From: Ciona intestinalis
Taxonomy: Eukaryota > Chordata > Ascidiacea > Phlebobranchia > Cionidae
Assembly (NCBI RefSeq): GCF_000224145.3
Contig: NC_020166.2
Span: forward strand, 2,092,319 to 2,156,318
Direction of reading: 5' to 3'
DNA: 64,000 nt
In this document: in pieces, positions 1-13,000 of the stretch
How positions within the stretch are numbered: the stretch's first letter is position 1
How the letters are laid out: every line of letters starts with the position of its first letter
Position numbers and translations under genes: made by a program
The notes under the pieces: generated by a model
The model's input: the letters and a program-made list of their open reading frames with translations, nothing else
The model's database searches: none
Told to the model about the DNA's origin: nothing

Positions 1-1619
1 GTCAATCCAAATCTTATGGGTTTTTTTAGCTAACTGAACCGTGCTCCGCTACGCAAAAACAAAATTTCGGTAATATTTAACAGAAAAATCTATAATAATA
101 TGATCATATTTTTTTAGCACAACAAATACGTGTAGTTAAACCGATTATATGCTGTTATACTAACCAAACCTAGTCTGTCCTGTTTGCCGATAGTCTCGTC
201 CGTATAAACACAAGGAAACACTTCATTAAAATGTAAAATATTAATGCCAGGGGTACCGAACTTACATTAGCTTCTCATTGATTAACGGTTAAGCACTGAC
301 CATCGGTAGACTTAACTCGGTCGGCCAATTAACCTCACATAATCACTGTAATCGGCTAATGACTAAGATGTCTCAAATACGACAAAGGGCTGCGAGCACA
401 GACCTTATAATATTGCACTAATCTTTTACAGAGACTGGTCATAGAACCGCTCCGCCTATGCTGGGGTATTCTGTGTACTGCGGCTGTCTTCTGTGTTATT
501 CTGTGGGAAACAGATCGCGTTTTTTACCGTGCGAATGTACTGCGGCGCACGGCGTCGTTCTGCTTGCGGCGCGTACAGTCTGTCGCCGTTGAGGCAGTAA
601 GAGCTCCGGGTTTTATCAACCCAAGAGCCCGTTATCGAATAGTTTGGTTTAGCAATGACAAAGGGGATTTATATAAAGGCTGTCATAGGTCGGTTAGTCG
701 AAAATCCAGCACTTGAGCGAAAGCTAGAATGAGGTTGATATTTGCGTGTCTCATTTAGATGCAGATTGTAACCTTTACCAAAAACTTTTATACAGAATAT
801 AAGAATGTCTTAAGACGTAGAACAGTTATTTTTATTTTTTCGATCTAATTTTACGCAAAAACGCAATACCGAGAGCGTAATACGCAACAACATATGGCGT
901 AAGAGTTGTTTAATTGGCTACTGACTCAAACCATGGGTTGACTCTTTGTTGGTATATGACGTAAGACGTGTTTCGAAACATGATTGCGGCACGTATGTAA
1001 GATAAATTGCGTAACGTAACGCAGCGCACGTATCGGGCTATACGTTTGCAGGAATGTGTATATTTAATACAGAAAGTTTAGATCAACGATTAAAGTACAA
1101 TACTTAAGCAACGGACAGATAGTGTACAATAGTTAAGAATTAGTCAAACGTGTAGTTTTTTTTAAATAATGCAGAAGACAGTAGTGTAGGTAACAGTGTT
1201 AGTATTACAGCGTGACGCACTGCACCAATATGCTTTAAATGTTCTGAGAATATTCATCACTACAAACACGGATGCCCGCCCACGCTGCACTACAGTATAT
1301 GCGTTTTCCAAAAATTAGGCAAAAGCTGTATGCTGTCTTGCTACAGAATCACGTACTAGCTTTCATCGCCATTCAAAATGTGCCAAACAGCAACGTAAAA
1401 TATAAGTTCGGAACGCTGTAGTTTTTCTGCAGGGCGATAGTTTAGTTTAGAACTAGCCCATTATGTCTACAGATTTGTGTCTTAAAAGATACATAGGAAT
1501 ATATTGTTAAATAATGTGACGGTGAAATTAGAACGACATTAAGATTGATATGTGGTACCTTCAGCATTTAGAGCTCGTTTGTTCTGTGTCTGTGTATATA
1601 AAACAAAACCTCTAACTTA

Positions 1620-1806
1620 TAGTGGGCGGGGGAAGACGGGACACCTTCAGCACATAATATCCAAATATCGTGATCGTGTTTTAAACGATCGTTCTATGGG
1701 AGTTGTGAGGACACGGTTTTTATTTGTTTGAATGTTATTTGTTTCTTACCTATTGGGACAAGAAAATAGAATGAAAAGGTGTCCCATCTTTCCCAATTCT
1801 CTTATA
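1620..1806 (+). mobile_element. MITE, forward
   Basis: Starts TAGTGGGCGGGGGAAGACGG and ends in the reverse-complement arm with TATA; the right arm is decayed. Consensus ends of this family are TAGTAGGGTGGGG and CCCCACCCTACTA; full length is about 195 bp and the middle carries CCTGATCGTGTTTTAAACAA and TTTGTTTACTACCAAATGGG. Confidence 0.85.
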
Positions 1807-2957
1807 TAAACGTTTAAAAAATGTTATATAATTTTGTTAGTTGTATAAATCAAAACCCCGTAGTTTGAACTCCAAAAATTCTCGAAGACCGAAATGTGAG
1901 TGAGGTCAGCAGATGTTCGTCTGCTCAGTTACGTTTAACCAAGCGTGTACTTCGCTTAGGTCTTTGTAAATGGGTTTAAATGATATACGTGATGTTAATG
2001 CAACGTCCCGGTCATTGACTTTGTAAATGTTTTTGAATCGTATTTACTGTTGTATACTTTCAGTTTAGTATTGACAAAGTGAAGTTTAAAAACTGTAATT
2101 CAAGTTAAGGTTAATTGTGATTCAAATTTTTACAGCAAAGCGATGTTGGAAATTTAATGTGGAGGGATATTCGTGGTTTAAAGCTTTACCGCAGTTTCAA
2201 TAATAAAGTGAGTAAGTTGATTAAAATGTAATCATCCACAGGTTAAATTCGTGGTAACTCGTAAGCGGGCACGAGGTGTATGAAACATAACATCCATGTT
2301 ATACCGAATGTCGATGGCCTCCACGCATTTAAGTATTAATAAGTTTCACTCATTTTTTTATTCCAAAGGCCCCGCAAGCCCCCGGATTTTGTAAGTTTAA
2401 TGTAGTGTTGAACGATGTGGCGAGCGTGGGCGTTTTGTAGATTAGAAATGAATGTTTTTGTCTTCGGGACATGGACAACTAACTCCCTACAATGTTGTTT
2501 TAGTTAAACGAAATGATCGAGAGTGTATAGGGTTTATTTTGTAAGTGGAATTCGTGTTTATGCGATGACTTAGTCGAAAGCAATGCGTTTACTTTACAGA
2601 TTTAGAACAGATCTGAATTCATGTTGTCTCTGTCGAGTGAAATTGATTTTTATTGTTTTAAACGTTTCCTCATTGCCCGCGAAAACCAAATATTGGTGAG
2701 ACTCCTGAACGTCGTTTCCTGCCTTTAGGTTGTTTTATTAAATACCTGTTTACAGCCTATAAGCTAGCACACGATTTGCAAAGATAACACCGGATCTAGG
2801 CAGGTCAAATCCGAGCCTTAAACGTTCAATGTCAATTTTAGGGTTAGGTGTGTAGATAGACAAGTGTATGTAGTTGAGAAAACTTTTCTTTGCGTAGTAC
2901 CATTTTCTAAGCACCCCAAATAGTTTTCTCACCAATTTTCTGTTTATATTGGTTATG

Positions 2958-3152
2958 TAGGAGGGTGGGGAAAGACAGGACACATTTAGCACATACTGTA
3001 TCCAAATATCCTGATCGTGGTTTATACAACTAACAACGGTCAATTGGAGTCTTGAGGATACGGTTTTATAATTCTTTGGATGTTTTTTGTTTACTACCAA
3101 ATGTAACGAGAAAATAGATTGAAAAGTGTCCCATCTTTCCCCACCCACTATA
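2958..3152 (+). mobile_element. MITE, forward
   Basis: Full length, both terminal arms clear, flanked by TAT/TAT. Confidence 0.9.
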
Positions 3153-4045
3153 TCCTATTGTTATTAGTATACTCCAGCGTACGAAAGACGCGTTGCTTTT
3201 TCAATTACTTCCTCTATATTAAAATGCTCTTTCAGAAATGCACGTATTTGGATAATCATATATAAACATTGCGTGTTTGTATAGTTTATCACTGCTGGGT
3301 ATAAGTATTGCAATTTTTCCAAAAAGTGAAAATTATACACACACAATGACTTATAGCAATAACATATATCTAATGTAACTTTTGTGCCGTAAATAAACAG
3401 CTAAAAGTTCAATAATTTAAAGTAAACAACAACAACAAAACGTATTTTAGCCAGCTGTGTTTTAAAGAGATAGCAAACAATCACGTTTTGGAAATAAGCA
3501 ACACGCGTCATCCTGCAAGCGACGTCACGAATTTGTCCAGGATGCAACTGCATAAAGTTGCGCAGTAACTAGAATAGGAAGTCTCAAAGCGTTGTGTAAA
3601 CATCACAGAAAAGGTGGATAATGCCGCATTGACTTATGTAAATATATTCGCTATGATGGCCGGTAAGAACAGGATTGAACTAGAAGTATTTAAACTTGCA
3701 AAAACATTTATTTCGAAAACTCAAGGTGTAAGTTTTAAACGAAATGGAGTTTTTTTCAAAAACTTAAGATGTAAGTTTTTAACGTACAACAAGTCGCAGT
3801 GAAGCACCGAAGCTATAAACATAGGCATATAATAGATTTAGTTCACTATTAATGCTTTTTTAATGTCAATACAAACATGGCCGCTCATAAATATGAAAGA
3901 TTTTTATTTCAAACGTTTCGTTTCAAAACTAAAACCACCATGTTTTGTATAAATTTTAACTAACAAACCACATTTTCAGGTTGAATAACTAATTAATGTA
4001 GGATATACAATACTGACTAAGCGTACAAACCACCAAGCAGACGTG

Positions 4046-7000
4046 ATGCGTCAATTATGGTGTGTGGCTTTCATTGTTTTAGCGTTACCGTCATCACAAG
4101 GTAAAATTTTACAGGATTTTCATTTATATGTTTGTGTTTACTTATCAATAAGGGAATTAACTGTGTACCATGCGAGCTACTCGCTGCACTAGTTACTGCG
4201 AGTGGTAGTATAAGTATATAAAGTACTGTGGGGTAAGATGGAATACCGTTAGCTCATAAATCCCACACACCCTGAAATTGTTTTAAAATTTAACAAAGCT
4301 ATTTTATGCTTTATAAAATTCTGTGAATATAGTTTGTTTACTACCAAATGGGCCAAAAAAGAGAAAAAAAAACATGGTCCATCTTACCCCACCTTATACT
4401 GCACACAAATCAACATATATCTTACCGGATTCTCTTAATTCATTACTATTAAAATACACCCACGTTATAACTAGCATGATACGGGTAATACACCAGTTGT
4501 ACATAGGGTTTGCATTGCATGTCATTTAACACTTATATCATACAGGATTCAACGATATACTAAACCGCAATCGCAGAATGGATGGTTGGTACAATAATCT
4601 TGACCACCCACAATGGGGTTCACCAGGTACGTGAACAGATATATACTCGCTTTCTTTAGAAATACACTACATATACGGCGTGCTTAAATTTCCTTTTTAA
4701 TGACCCACGACTTTTCCAATGGCTAAATTAAAAAAAAATAGAGCTTTGAACTGTATACAAGTTACTTCGGAAAAAAAATTAATCCAATTTCAATCTGTTT
4801 TAAAAACTTTTGGTAAGTATCGTAACATTATCCTGTTGGACTTATATTTATCCATATTGCGAAATGCGTTTCGGTGAGACCCGGCCGAAAGCCCTACTAT
4901 CCCTGTCGTACTCACAATACTATTTCTGTACATCTATGGTGGGGTGGGGAAGATGGGACACATTTTCGTCCTATTTTCTCGTCCCATTTGGTGGTAAATA
5001 AAGAACTTTTAAAAGTTTAAAAGTTCATAAACCTTTATTAATTGTTTTAACCACCATCACGATATTTAGACAATATTAGACTAAATGTCTTTCTTCACCC
5101 TACTGTATACATTTTGACGTATTTATTTGATCGTGTTTACAGGCGAACGTATGATCCGTCGTTCAACCAACGGGTATTCCAACGGCATCAACAAACCAAT
5201 AGAAGATGGCTTACCAAACCCACACACCCTAAGTCGTTTGCTGATGCGTGGCGAATCTGGGATTCCGTCGGTGACCGGAAAATCAGTTTTTCTAGCATTT
5301 TTCGGTGGGTGAATGGTTTGAGACGAATTACCTTACGCGCACGTGAAGCATAATGCCCCATTAATCGGTCTAGTTGATATATAAGTCAGCACCGCGTGTG
5401 TGGGTAGACGCGTGCGTTTATTCAGAGTAACCCATGCTCACCGTTAACTTATGACGTCTTTTAAGATCACTTCATATTTATGCAAGGCGTGTTTATATCA
5501 TATCAGTGAGCCCTGTGTAAAAAAGGGTGCGCGTATTCAAAGTATTCGTGCTTGCTATATGTTAATTTTTGACGAAAACAGTTTTGACCATCGTGGTTAT
5601 TAATGGGTTGTCTAAATTGTCAGCCATATACAGAGAAACAATCATCCACATTGTTACATATACGTGGTAACCCCTAAGCTGGTGTGTAAAACGAAATACA
5701 CGTGTTATAACGACTGTCGTTTCCGGCCGCGCAAGGGTAAAGCAAGTTATCTAAATGTGAGTTAAAACAAATTACGGAGCAGGTCAACATGTGGGCGATG
5801 ACATGATTGACAGCAGAAGAAACGCTTGTCCGAGTGAATACATCAACATTGAGATAGAGGAAAACAAAGAAAGCAACAACCACATACTACCCATGTATAG
5901 ATCGAAGTTTATTACGGGTAGCGGGTCGTCTGTTAATTCACCGAGGATGCTGGTTAGTTTATGTTAATAACAATTTTAACTTTTTGCTAATTTGTAGATA
6001 AAGTTATTCTGCTGTTATAGTAGGATGTGACAAGAAGATTCCGTTATAGAACATACTATTCCATATTTCCTAATAATTTTCAGCAATGTGTTATATAGTT
6101 CTGTGAATATTACTTTTTACTGGCGAACGGGGTGATAAAAGGCAATGAAAACATGGACCATCTTACTTCAACCTATTTTAAATTTATTGCGATTTTATTT
6201 TTTTGGCTGATTTGTAATTAAAGCGCGGGGGTTAATTTTTGGCACAAAACGGGCTTTAATCAAAAAACGCAAACTCGAAAATGTAAATAAATGTTCAATT
6301 AGCTGCAAAAGTTAAATTTACCAATCAATCAGAAACTGACTAATATCACCATTTATACGTGGCTTTTTAATTATGGGTTCTGCGGGCTGTCATGCATATT
6401 CAGAAAATAAATAATGACAAATATGACACAGTGCTACTGAGAAAAATGCTTAGTCAATCCGTTTTTTTTTCGAACCCGGGCCAAAATCGAACCTACAGAA
6501 AAATTCCGCGCACCGAATAACAACTAATGCACTTTAAACCTAATTTATTGCGGCTGAAAATAATACAGTAACTACCTAATTTGTCGGCTATTAGTAAAAT
6601 CGTTAATAAATAATATTAAATTGGCAACGACTGTTACCCCAACGAGTTCAAATTTGTTAAAGCTATAAACATTTACAGGTAAACGAGGCGACGTCGTGGC
6701 TTGACGGTAGCGTGATATATGGCAACAGTCACTCGTGGTCGGAGCATTTGAGGTCATTTGAGAGGGGTCGTTTAAAAGAAGAAGACGGTCACCCGGGATA
6801 CCCATCGTTTAATAGAAACGAGATTCCATTATACAACCCGACTATTGACCTTAAACGGCCACCGAAGACACGAAACCCTGAAGAACTACTTAGTAAGTGA
6901 TATAGAGAAATTTAGTAGACGGAATTTCCCAGATCCATTTTGGTATTCACATTTTATGCAAATAAGCAACTGGTATGTCTTAATCAGCGATAGGCCGACG

Positions 7001-10000
7001 CCAGGCAGTTTAAAGTATGCAGGTTTCATAATCTTTCAACACTTAACAAGGACGCCCTTGTCATAAGTGTATACTCATCGACGTTGAGTTGCTTAAAATT
7101 ATCTACATACAGGTTTCGGTAACCCCCGAGGTAATGAAAACCCATTTCTGATGACGATTGAAATTATTTGGTTTCGATGGCACAACCATTTAGCGGAAAA
7201 GATTGCAGTCCAGAACCCGGACTGGTCTGACCAGCAGGTAATATTATCACCACGGCCGTGTTGGTACAGAGTAATTTTTACTTTTACATGGTCAGCTACT
7301 GTATATAGTTCTAAGTAGCAATATGCTTTAAAGGCGTGTTTTAACGACTGTCGTTTTGTCGCTGTTTTCAATCTTTTAGTTTTAGATTTGGATGAGAAAT
7401 TTTAAATATCCTTTCTCAAGGATCTGACAGTAAAAAACAATATTAACAGAATTAACTAACATATTTAAATAAGCCTGCCATTCTAACACGACGTTTTTAA
7501 TTATTCAAAACATAACCACGCAATATGGGACTCAGTAGCTCATTTCCAATCAAGTTATATTTCAGATTTTCGACAAAGCAAGAAAATGGACGATTGCCAC
7601 TTATCAGAACATCGCTTTCTACGAATGGTTGCCGGAAATCATAGGGACTTCTCCACCGCCATATCGGGGTAAACAACAAAGATATATTGTTATTAAAAAA
7701 TATCTAAAACATGTAGTAAGTTGGGGTAAAATGGGACATATTTTTATTCCATTTTACTCGTCCCATTTAATAGTAAACAAAGAACATTCAAACAATTTTA
7801 AGACATCGTTATGAATTGCTTAAAACACGATCAAGATATTTAAATATTATGTGCTAAAGGTGTCCCTTACTCTATAAGTATTCTATCATTGCAGAGCTTT
7901 ATAGTTTGTTCATTAACGCGAAACCGACCTATTGACGTAGCTCAAAGTATTATGCAGTTCAAACAAAACGATGCCAAGCCGCGACTACCTATTTTATTCT
8001 ACGAAAATACACCGCATTATTGGCGAAAAAATAACTAAACTTTTATGCGCATCAAATTGATAGGCTGGTTGCAATACAGTTTACCGATTTTATTCTAAGA
8101 AAACATTAAGCGCTGCGTTTTAACAGTATACTCTAAACAGCTTACAAGGAAATGAGATATAGTAGGTTGGGGGAGCCATTAAGACACCTTTAGCACAAAA
8201 TAACCAATGGTCCTGATCGTGTTTTAAACAACTAACAATGGTCTATGTGAGAATACGGTTTTATAATTATTTGGGAGTTCTTTGTTTACTACCAAACGCG
8301 ACGAGAAAATAAAATGAAAAATTTCCAACTTTTTCTCACCCTACTGTACTAAGACATTCTTTGAAAAACAGAATACAACAAATTCATGCTGCCTAGCGTG
8401 TCTGTCGAATTCTCAATCGCCGCGATGCGACTTGGTCACAGTTTGGTGCCAAGCGGGGTGGTGCTGCGACAACCTGACTGCAGCCCTATCGACCCATTAC
8501 CAGAGGATTATTTGGCTTCTGCCGGGGAGCCTGCATTGCGACTTTGCAACACTTATTGGCAGTTACAGGTGAATATATTCGACTTGTGATCTTGCGATAT
8601 GGCATTCAAATGTCTTCTTTAGGAGGTAAATCCATTCGAATTAAACCTTTTACTACATATAGTAGGGTGAGGGAGACGGGACACCTTTAGCCCCCAATAT
8701 CCAAATAACTAGATAGTGTTTTAAACAAATAGCAAGGGTCTATGGGAGCCGTGAGCGTACGGGTTTATAATTCTTTGAATTTTTTTTGTTTATTACCAAG
8801 TGGGACGAGAAAATAAAATAAAAAGATAACCCATCTTCCCAAACCTTACTATATAAAACACGTTATTTCAAAAACGTCTTGTTTAAAGCGTTCATTTATT
8901 TGCAGATGCTAAAACATAACTATAGAATAACGTAACATTTTGTTAACTTTCTTGCTCTTTCCGATACTACAGCACGGAGTAATTTCTAGTAGGCTGTGCG
9001 TACAGCTTATAATATAAAACATCAAGAACATATAACGAAAAAAACAACATTTCTTCAGGACGCATTGCTGGATCTGGGAATCGAGGGAATAGTTCTCGGT
9101 ATGACATCACAGAACGCCGAAGAAGAAGACGCAGTGGTGGTGGACGACCTGGCAGGTTCTGTTGCAAATGTTACATAGTTCAGTGAACAATAAGATGAAT
9201 TATATGCGATGCATAGCAAGTGCATGTATGGGAAATAAGTCTAATTTAACTGATTAATATATTCAGTGTCATTTCCAAACGTGTTCTTGGGTAAAGAAAG
9301 GTAAATAACTTTTATCAAAACAGCAGTTTTCTCCAACCGAGTGGTTATTAATGTTGTCTGTACTGTCCGCCATATACAGTAAAACAATCACCCACAAAGT
9401 GACATACGTGGTAATTCGCAAGCTGGCACGAGGTGTATGAAACAAAATCTTCGTGTTATAACGAATTTAGTTTTCTGGTCACGTAAGGATAAAACAAGTT
9501 ACAAAACACCATTTAAATTCAAGTCGTATTATCTAAGGTTTCTTGTACGGTCCACTTAAACGCACACGAATGGATTTGGAAGCCATGACAATACAAAGGG
9601 GCAGAGACGCCGGTTTACAAAGATACAATGAAGTTCGAAAAACCTACGACCTTCCCCCAATAACAGACTTCTCACAATTAAACCCAAGTTTACCCAACGA
9701 GGTAAACTGTACTCTTATTTTTAAATTGGAATTTCTAAAGCTTGCAAAACATTTTTTTAATATCTTTATGCTATTGAGCGTATACTAAGATAGTATTTGT
9801 TTAGTAAAGGTAAAAAAACACGAAAAAACGTCAAGAAAACCAATGCTATAACAATGGAAACAATACTGTTATATCTTTCTAACAAAATAAACTATAACCT
9901 TTGATAGAAACTATCAAACTCAAAAAATCTTAACATTTAAGCGTATCCTACCCCATAGGTGATCGCAAGACTAAGAAATGCTTATAACAACGATACCAAC

Positions 10001-13000
10001 AAGCTGGAGTTGTACGTGGCTGGAATGATGGAAGATCGAAGTAACGCAAGCAACGTTTTGTTTTATAAGATTATTTTGGAGCAGTTTCAACGCACGAGAG
10101 ACGGGGATAGACTATGGTTTGAAAACGCTCAAAATGGGTAAGGATATATTTAATTTAACGTTTAGTAGGGTGGGGGGAGATGGGACGCCTTTTCATCCTA
10201 TTTTCTCGTCTTATTTGGTAGTAAACAAAGAACATTCAAAGAATTATTAAACCGTATGGTCACGGCTTCCATAGACCGTTGCTTTCTTAATTGTTTAAAA
10301 CACGATCAGGATATTTAAAAATTATGTGCTAAATGTGTCCCATCTTCTCCCACCCCACTATAAAATAAATCTAAAGTAAAATAAAGTTTGTACAAGTATA
10401 TGTACGGCTGCCGACTTTGACAACCCATAGTCACTGCGCCAACAGTGATAACAGCAATGAGCCTTGAGCCCGTAAACTCTATAAGTTGCATTTTAAAACG
10501 TAACCTATGATTCAGACTTTTCAACGCAAGCGAATTGCAAGAAATAAGACAAACGACAATGAGGGATATTATAGCTGCCACTACAACTTTTAACAGAAGC
10601 TTGTTTCAGCCGAACGTTTTTAACACTGCAGGTAAGTAACATCACATGAAAATTCTTTATACTAACACTTAACCATAAAATTCGCTAACATTTTACAACT
10701 TTTTACATAACTCTTTCCATTCCAAACTTGTATTTGTACGTTATTAACCGTTTCTCAGGGTCTCGATGCGCGTCTATAACTGTTAGAAAAGATATGTTCA
10801 GCAAATCCTGTACACCCAACACGGGAATTGATTTCTTTTATGGATACTGGGGGAAATATGCAGGAATAGTCGTTCTTTTGCTTCTATTTCCATTTGGTAA
10901 GTGTAAATTAACATTGTTTAACAAGGCACCAGCAAACTTTAACTGCATTTTTTGTTTAAATCTGTTAACGTGCTAAATTCCGTATGCAGTATCCTACTTC
11001 GTTATGTGTATGATTGCATGGAAGAGACAATACGATCTGGCAAAAGCTAAGAAGATAGCCACACAGAAGGTCACACGACGAAAGTCCTCTTCTCAGAATG
11101 AGGCGGAGATAGAGAGTGAAGACGGAGCTGTGTTTTCAGGTGTTGTTACTTAACTAGCGAATATAATGCATATTTATTTATGATGGTGCTGTATAGAGGG
11201 GACGTAAAGAAGTCGACAGTGGGAACGGGATTTAATAATCGTTTGTGTACACATAAAATATCAAAGTGGGTATTGGTATGTAGTATATACGTGCCATCTA
11301 CGAATGAAACGATTTATAACCTGATCGTGTTTTCTGATCCTGGACAATTAACCACAGTCTACGAAAGTCGTGGGAATACGGTTTTATAATTTCTGGAAGG
11401 ATCTTAGAAAATAGAATAAAAAGCTGTCCTCATCTTTTCCCACCCTACTGAACAACATAACTAATATTCAAGATTTTTTTTTTAGCATTTGAGGTTGAGG
11501 GTCAGGATAAATCAAGAAGAGTAGTTGTTATGTTGGAAGGTACATGCATCAAGCTATTCAGCAGTGCAGGGAGAGAGCTACGGAAAATCTGCTTTTCTCA
11601 TTTTAAGGTGAATGAATGTAGCTTGCTTTATCCTTGCACGGCAACATTTCAAATATTTATTGTGATTTAAAACAGCTGCTAAAAATAAATCCATTTATTC
11701 TTGTTACAGAAATCATTTCTGTTTATGTCTCGGAACAAAAGGAAAGATTTAATTGTAATAAGAGTGCCAAAAGAATACGATGTGGTGTTAAGGTTTAATG
11801 ACTCTCTAGAGAGGTGAGTAAATGGGAATAAAGTACAACTTTGTATAGGCATGGACTTAAACTCTCATACCTCCAAATAATTGCAGAAATTTGATTTTAA
11901 ACACTGATTAAGAAACCCAAGAATGCCTTATAAAGTTCAGTTAACCACGATGGTTTAAACTACTAAACTTTTTCAATGAATCATGTTTGCTTCAGGGTGG
12001 AAGCAATAAAGAATGTACAAGAGTTCATGCAACATAATGGTGTGAATGTTGATGTGTTCGAGATGGACGAATCCGCATTAAAAGAAGAAGCAGTCACAAA
12101 AGAAGCAAGACAAGCTCTTCTGGAGACATTTTTGAGACAAACTTTTGCCGAGGTATGTAGGCAACGTGTTAAAATTAAAAACTGTGATGGAACAACATGG
12201 TGATTTGGAAAGTCAGGTCCCATGTTATGGTGTCTGCAAAATGTTGCGTTTTTAATCCATAGTGCAAAATTAATGCATTAAAAAAGGAACCGTTTTAATT
12301 GGTATAAAACACACATATAATATGAACCAGGTTACTTTTATTTCAAAACTTACTGAGTTGTTAAAGATTTTAAAACTTTACATATATACTTTTTTTATTA
12401 CAGGCATTAAACATCGATGATGCTGTTGAACAAAATTCGAAAGCCAAGTACAGACATAAAACAATGGAGGTTGCCGATTGTGAACTAACCCAGGTACAAA
12501 ACATCTTGTATTTATAAGAACACTTCAAAAACTTGATAATCGTACAGCATGAAATAATGTTTTATGTAATGTTATCAAACTATTGTACAAATTGTTCAAC
12601 ATGTGAAGTTAAGAGTGAAGTGTTTGACTGGTAATTAGGGAATACCAGGTTCACTGGTCGAAATCCTACAATTGTAGGTTGTTGAATTCTTGGGCAAAAC
12701 ACATAAAGTTATTGCTCCAACCCAGTAAATACTAATGGACTGTAAACTAAAGCGTCAAGTTCTTGGTATTCTATTCCATGTGCGTCAGCTGGCAAGCCAT
12801 GGGTCCTGGGATGTAGGCTAGAATTGCCTTATTACCTCTGATTCTTGGTATATGCAAGAAATTGACCACTTATACCATGAAGTTGCTCTACAAATTGAAA
12901 ATAAATATGTGACATTAATTTATATCAACACAGATGGAGCTGGCTGAAACGATGGGAATGAAACCAGACTCTCTCTTTGTGACTCAAATGTTTCAACTTG

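Larger units (their letters stand above)
1..4045. other. Non-coding upstream region of Duox
   Basis: No exon with family resemblance or convincing splice structure was found on either strand. It holds two MITE copies (1620-1806, 2958-3152), a SINE 3' fragment (about 2225-2325) and a locally GC-richer stretch around 430-620 that could be a promoter of a gene to the left. The Duox promoter and 5' UTR should lie in its right part. A DUOX maturation factor, which sits next to DUOX in vertebrates, was looked for and not seen. Confidence 0.6.

Noticed and set aside
2750-3148. 132-aa minus-strand open frame
   Set aside because: Most of it lies inside a MITE, and the same MITE-encoded residues recur in other frames across the window.
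3614-3802. Short plus-strand frame upstream of Duox, with a GTAAGA after MMAG
   Set aside because: No homology and no matching next exon; the Duox signal-peptide exon at 4046 explains the gene start better.
1-4045. DUOX maturation factor next to Duox, as in vertebrates
   Set aside because: No exon resembling its conserved multi-TM N-terminus was found on either strand.
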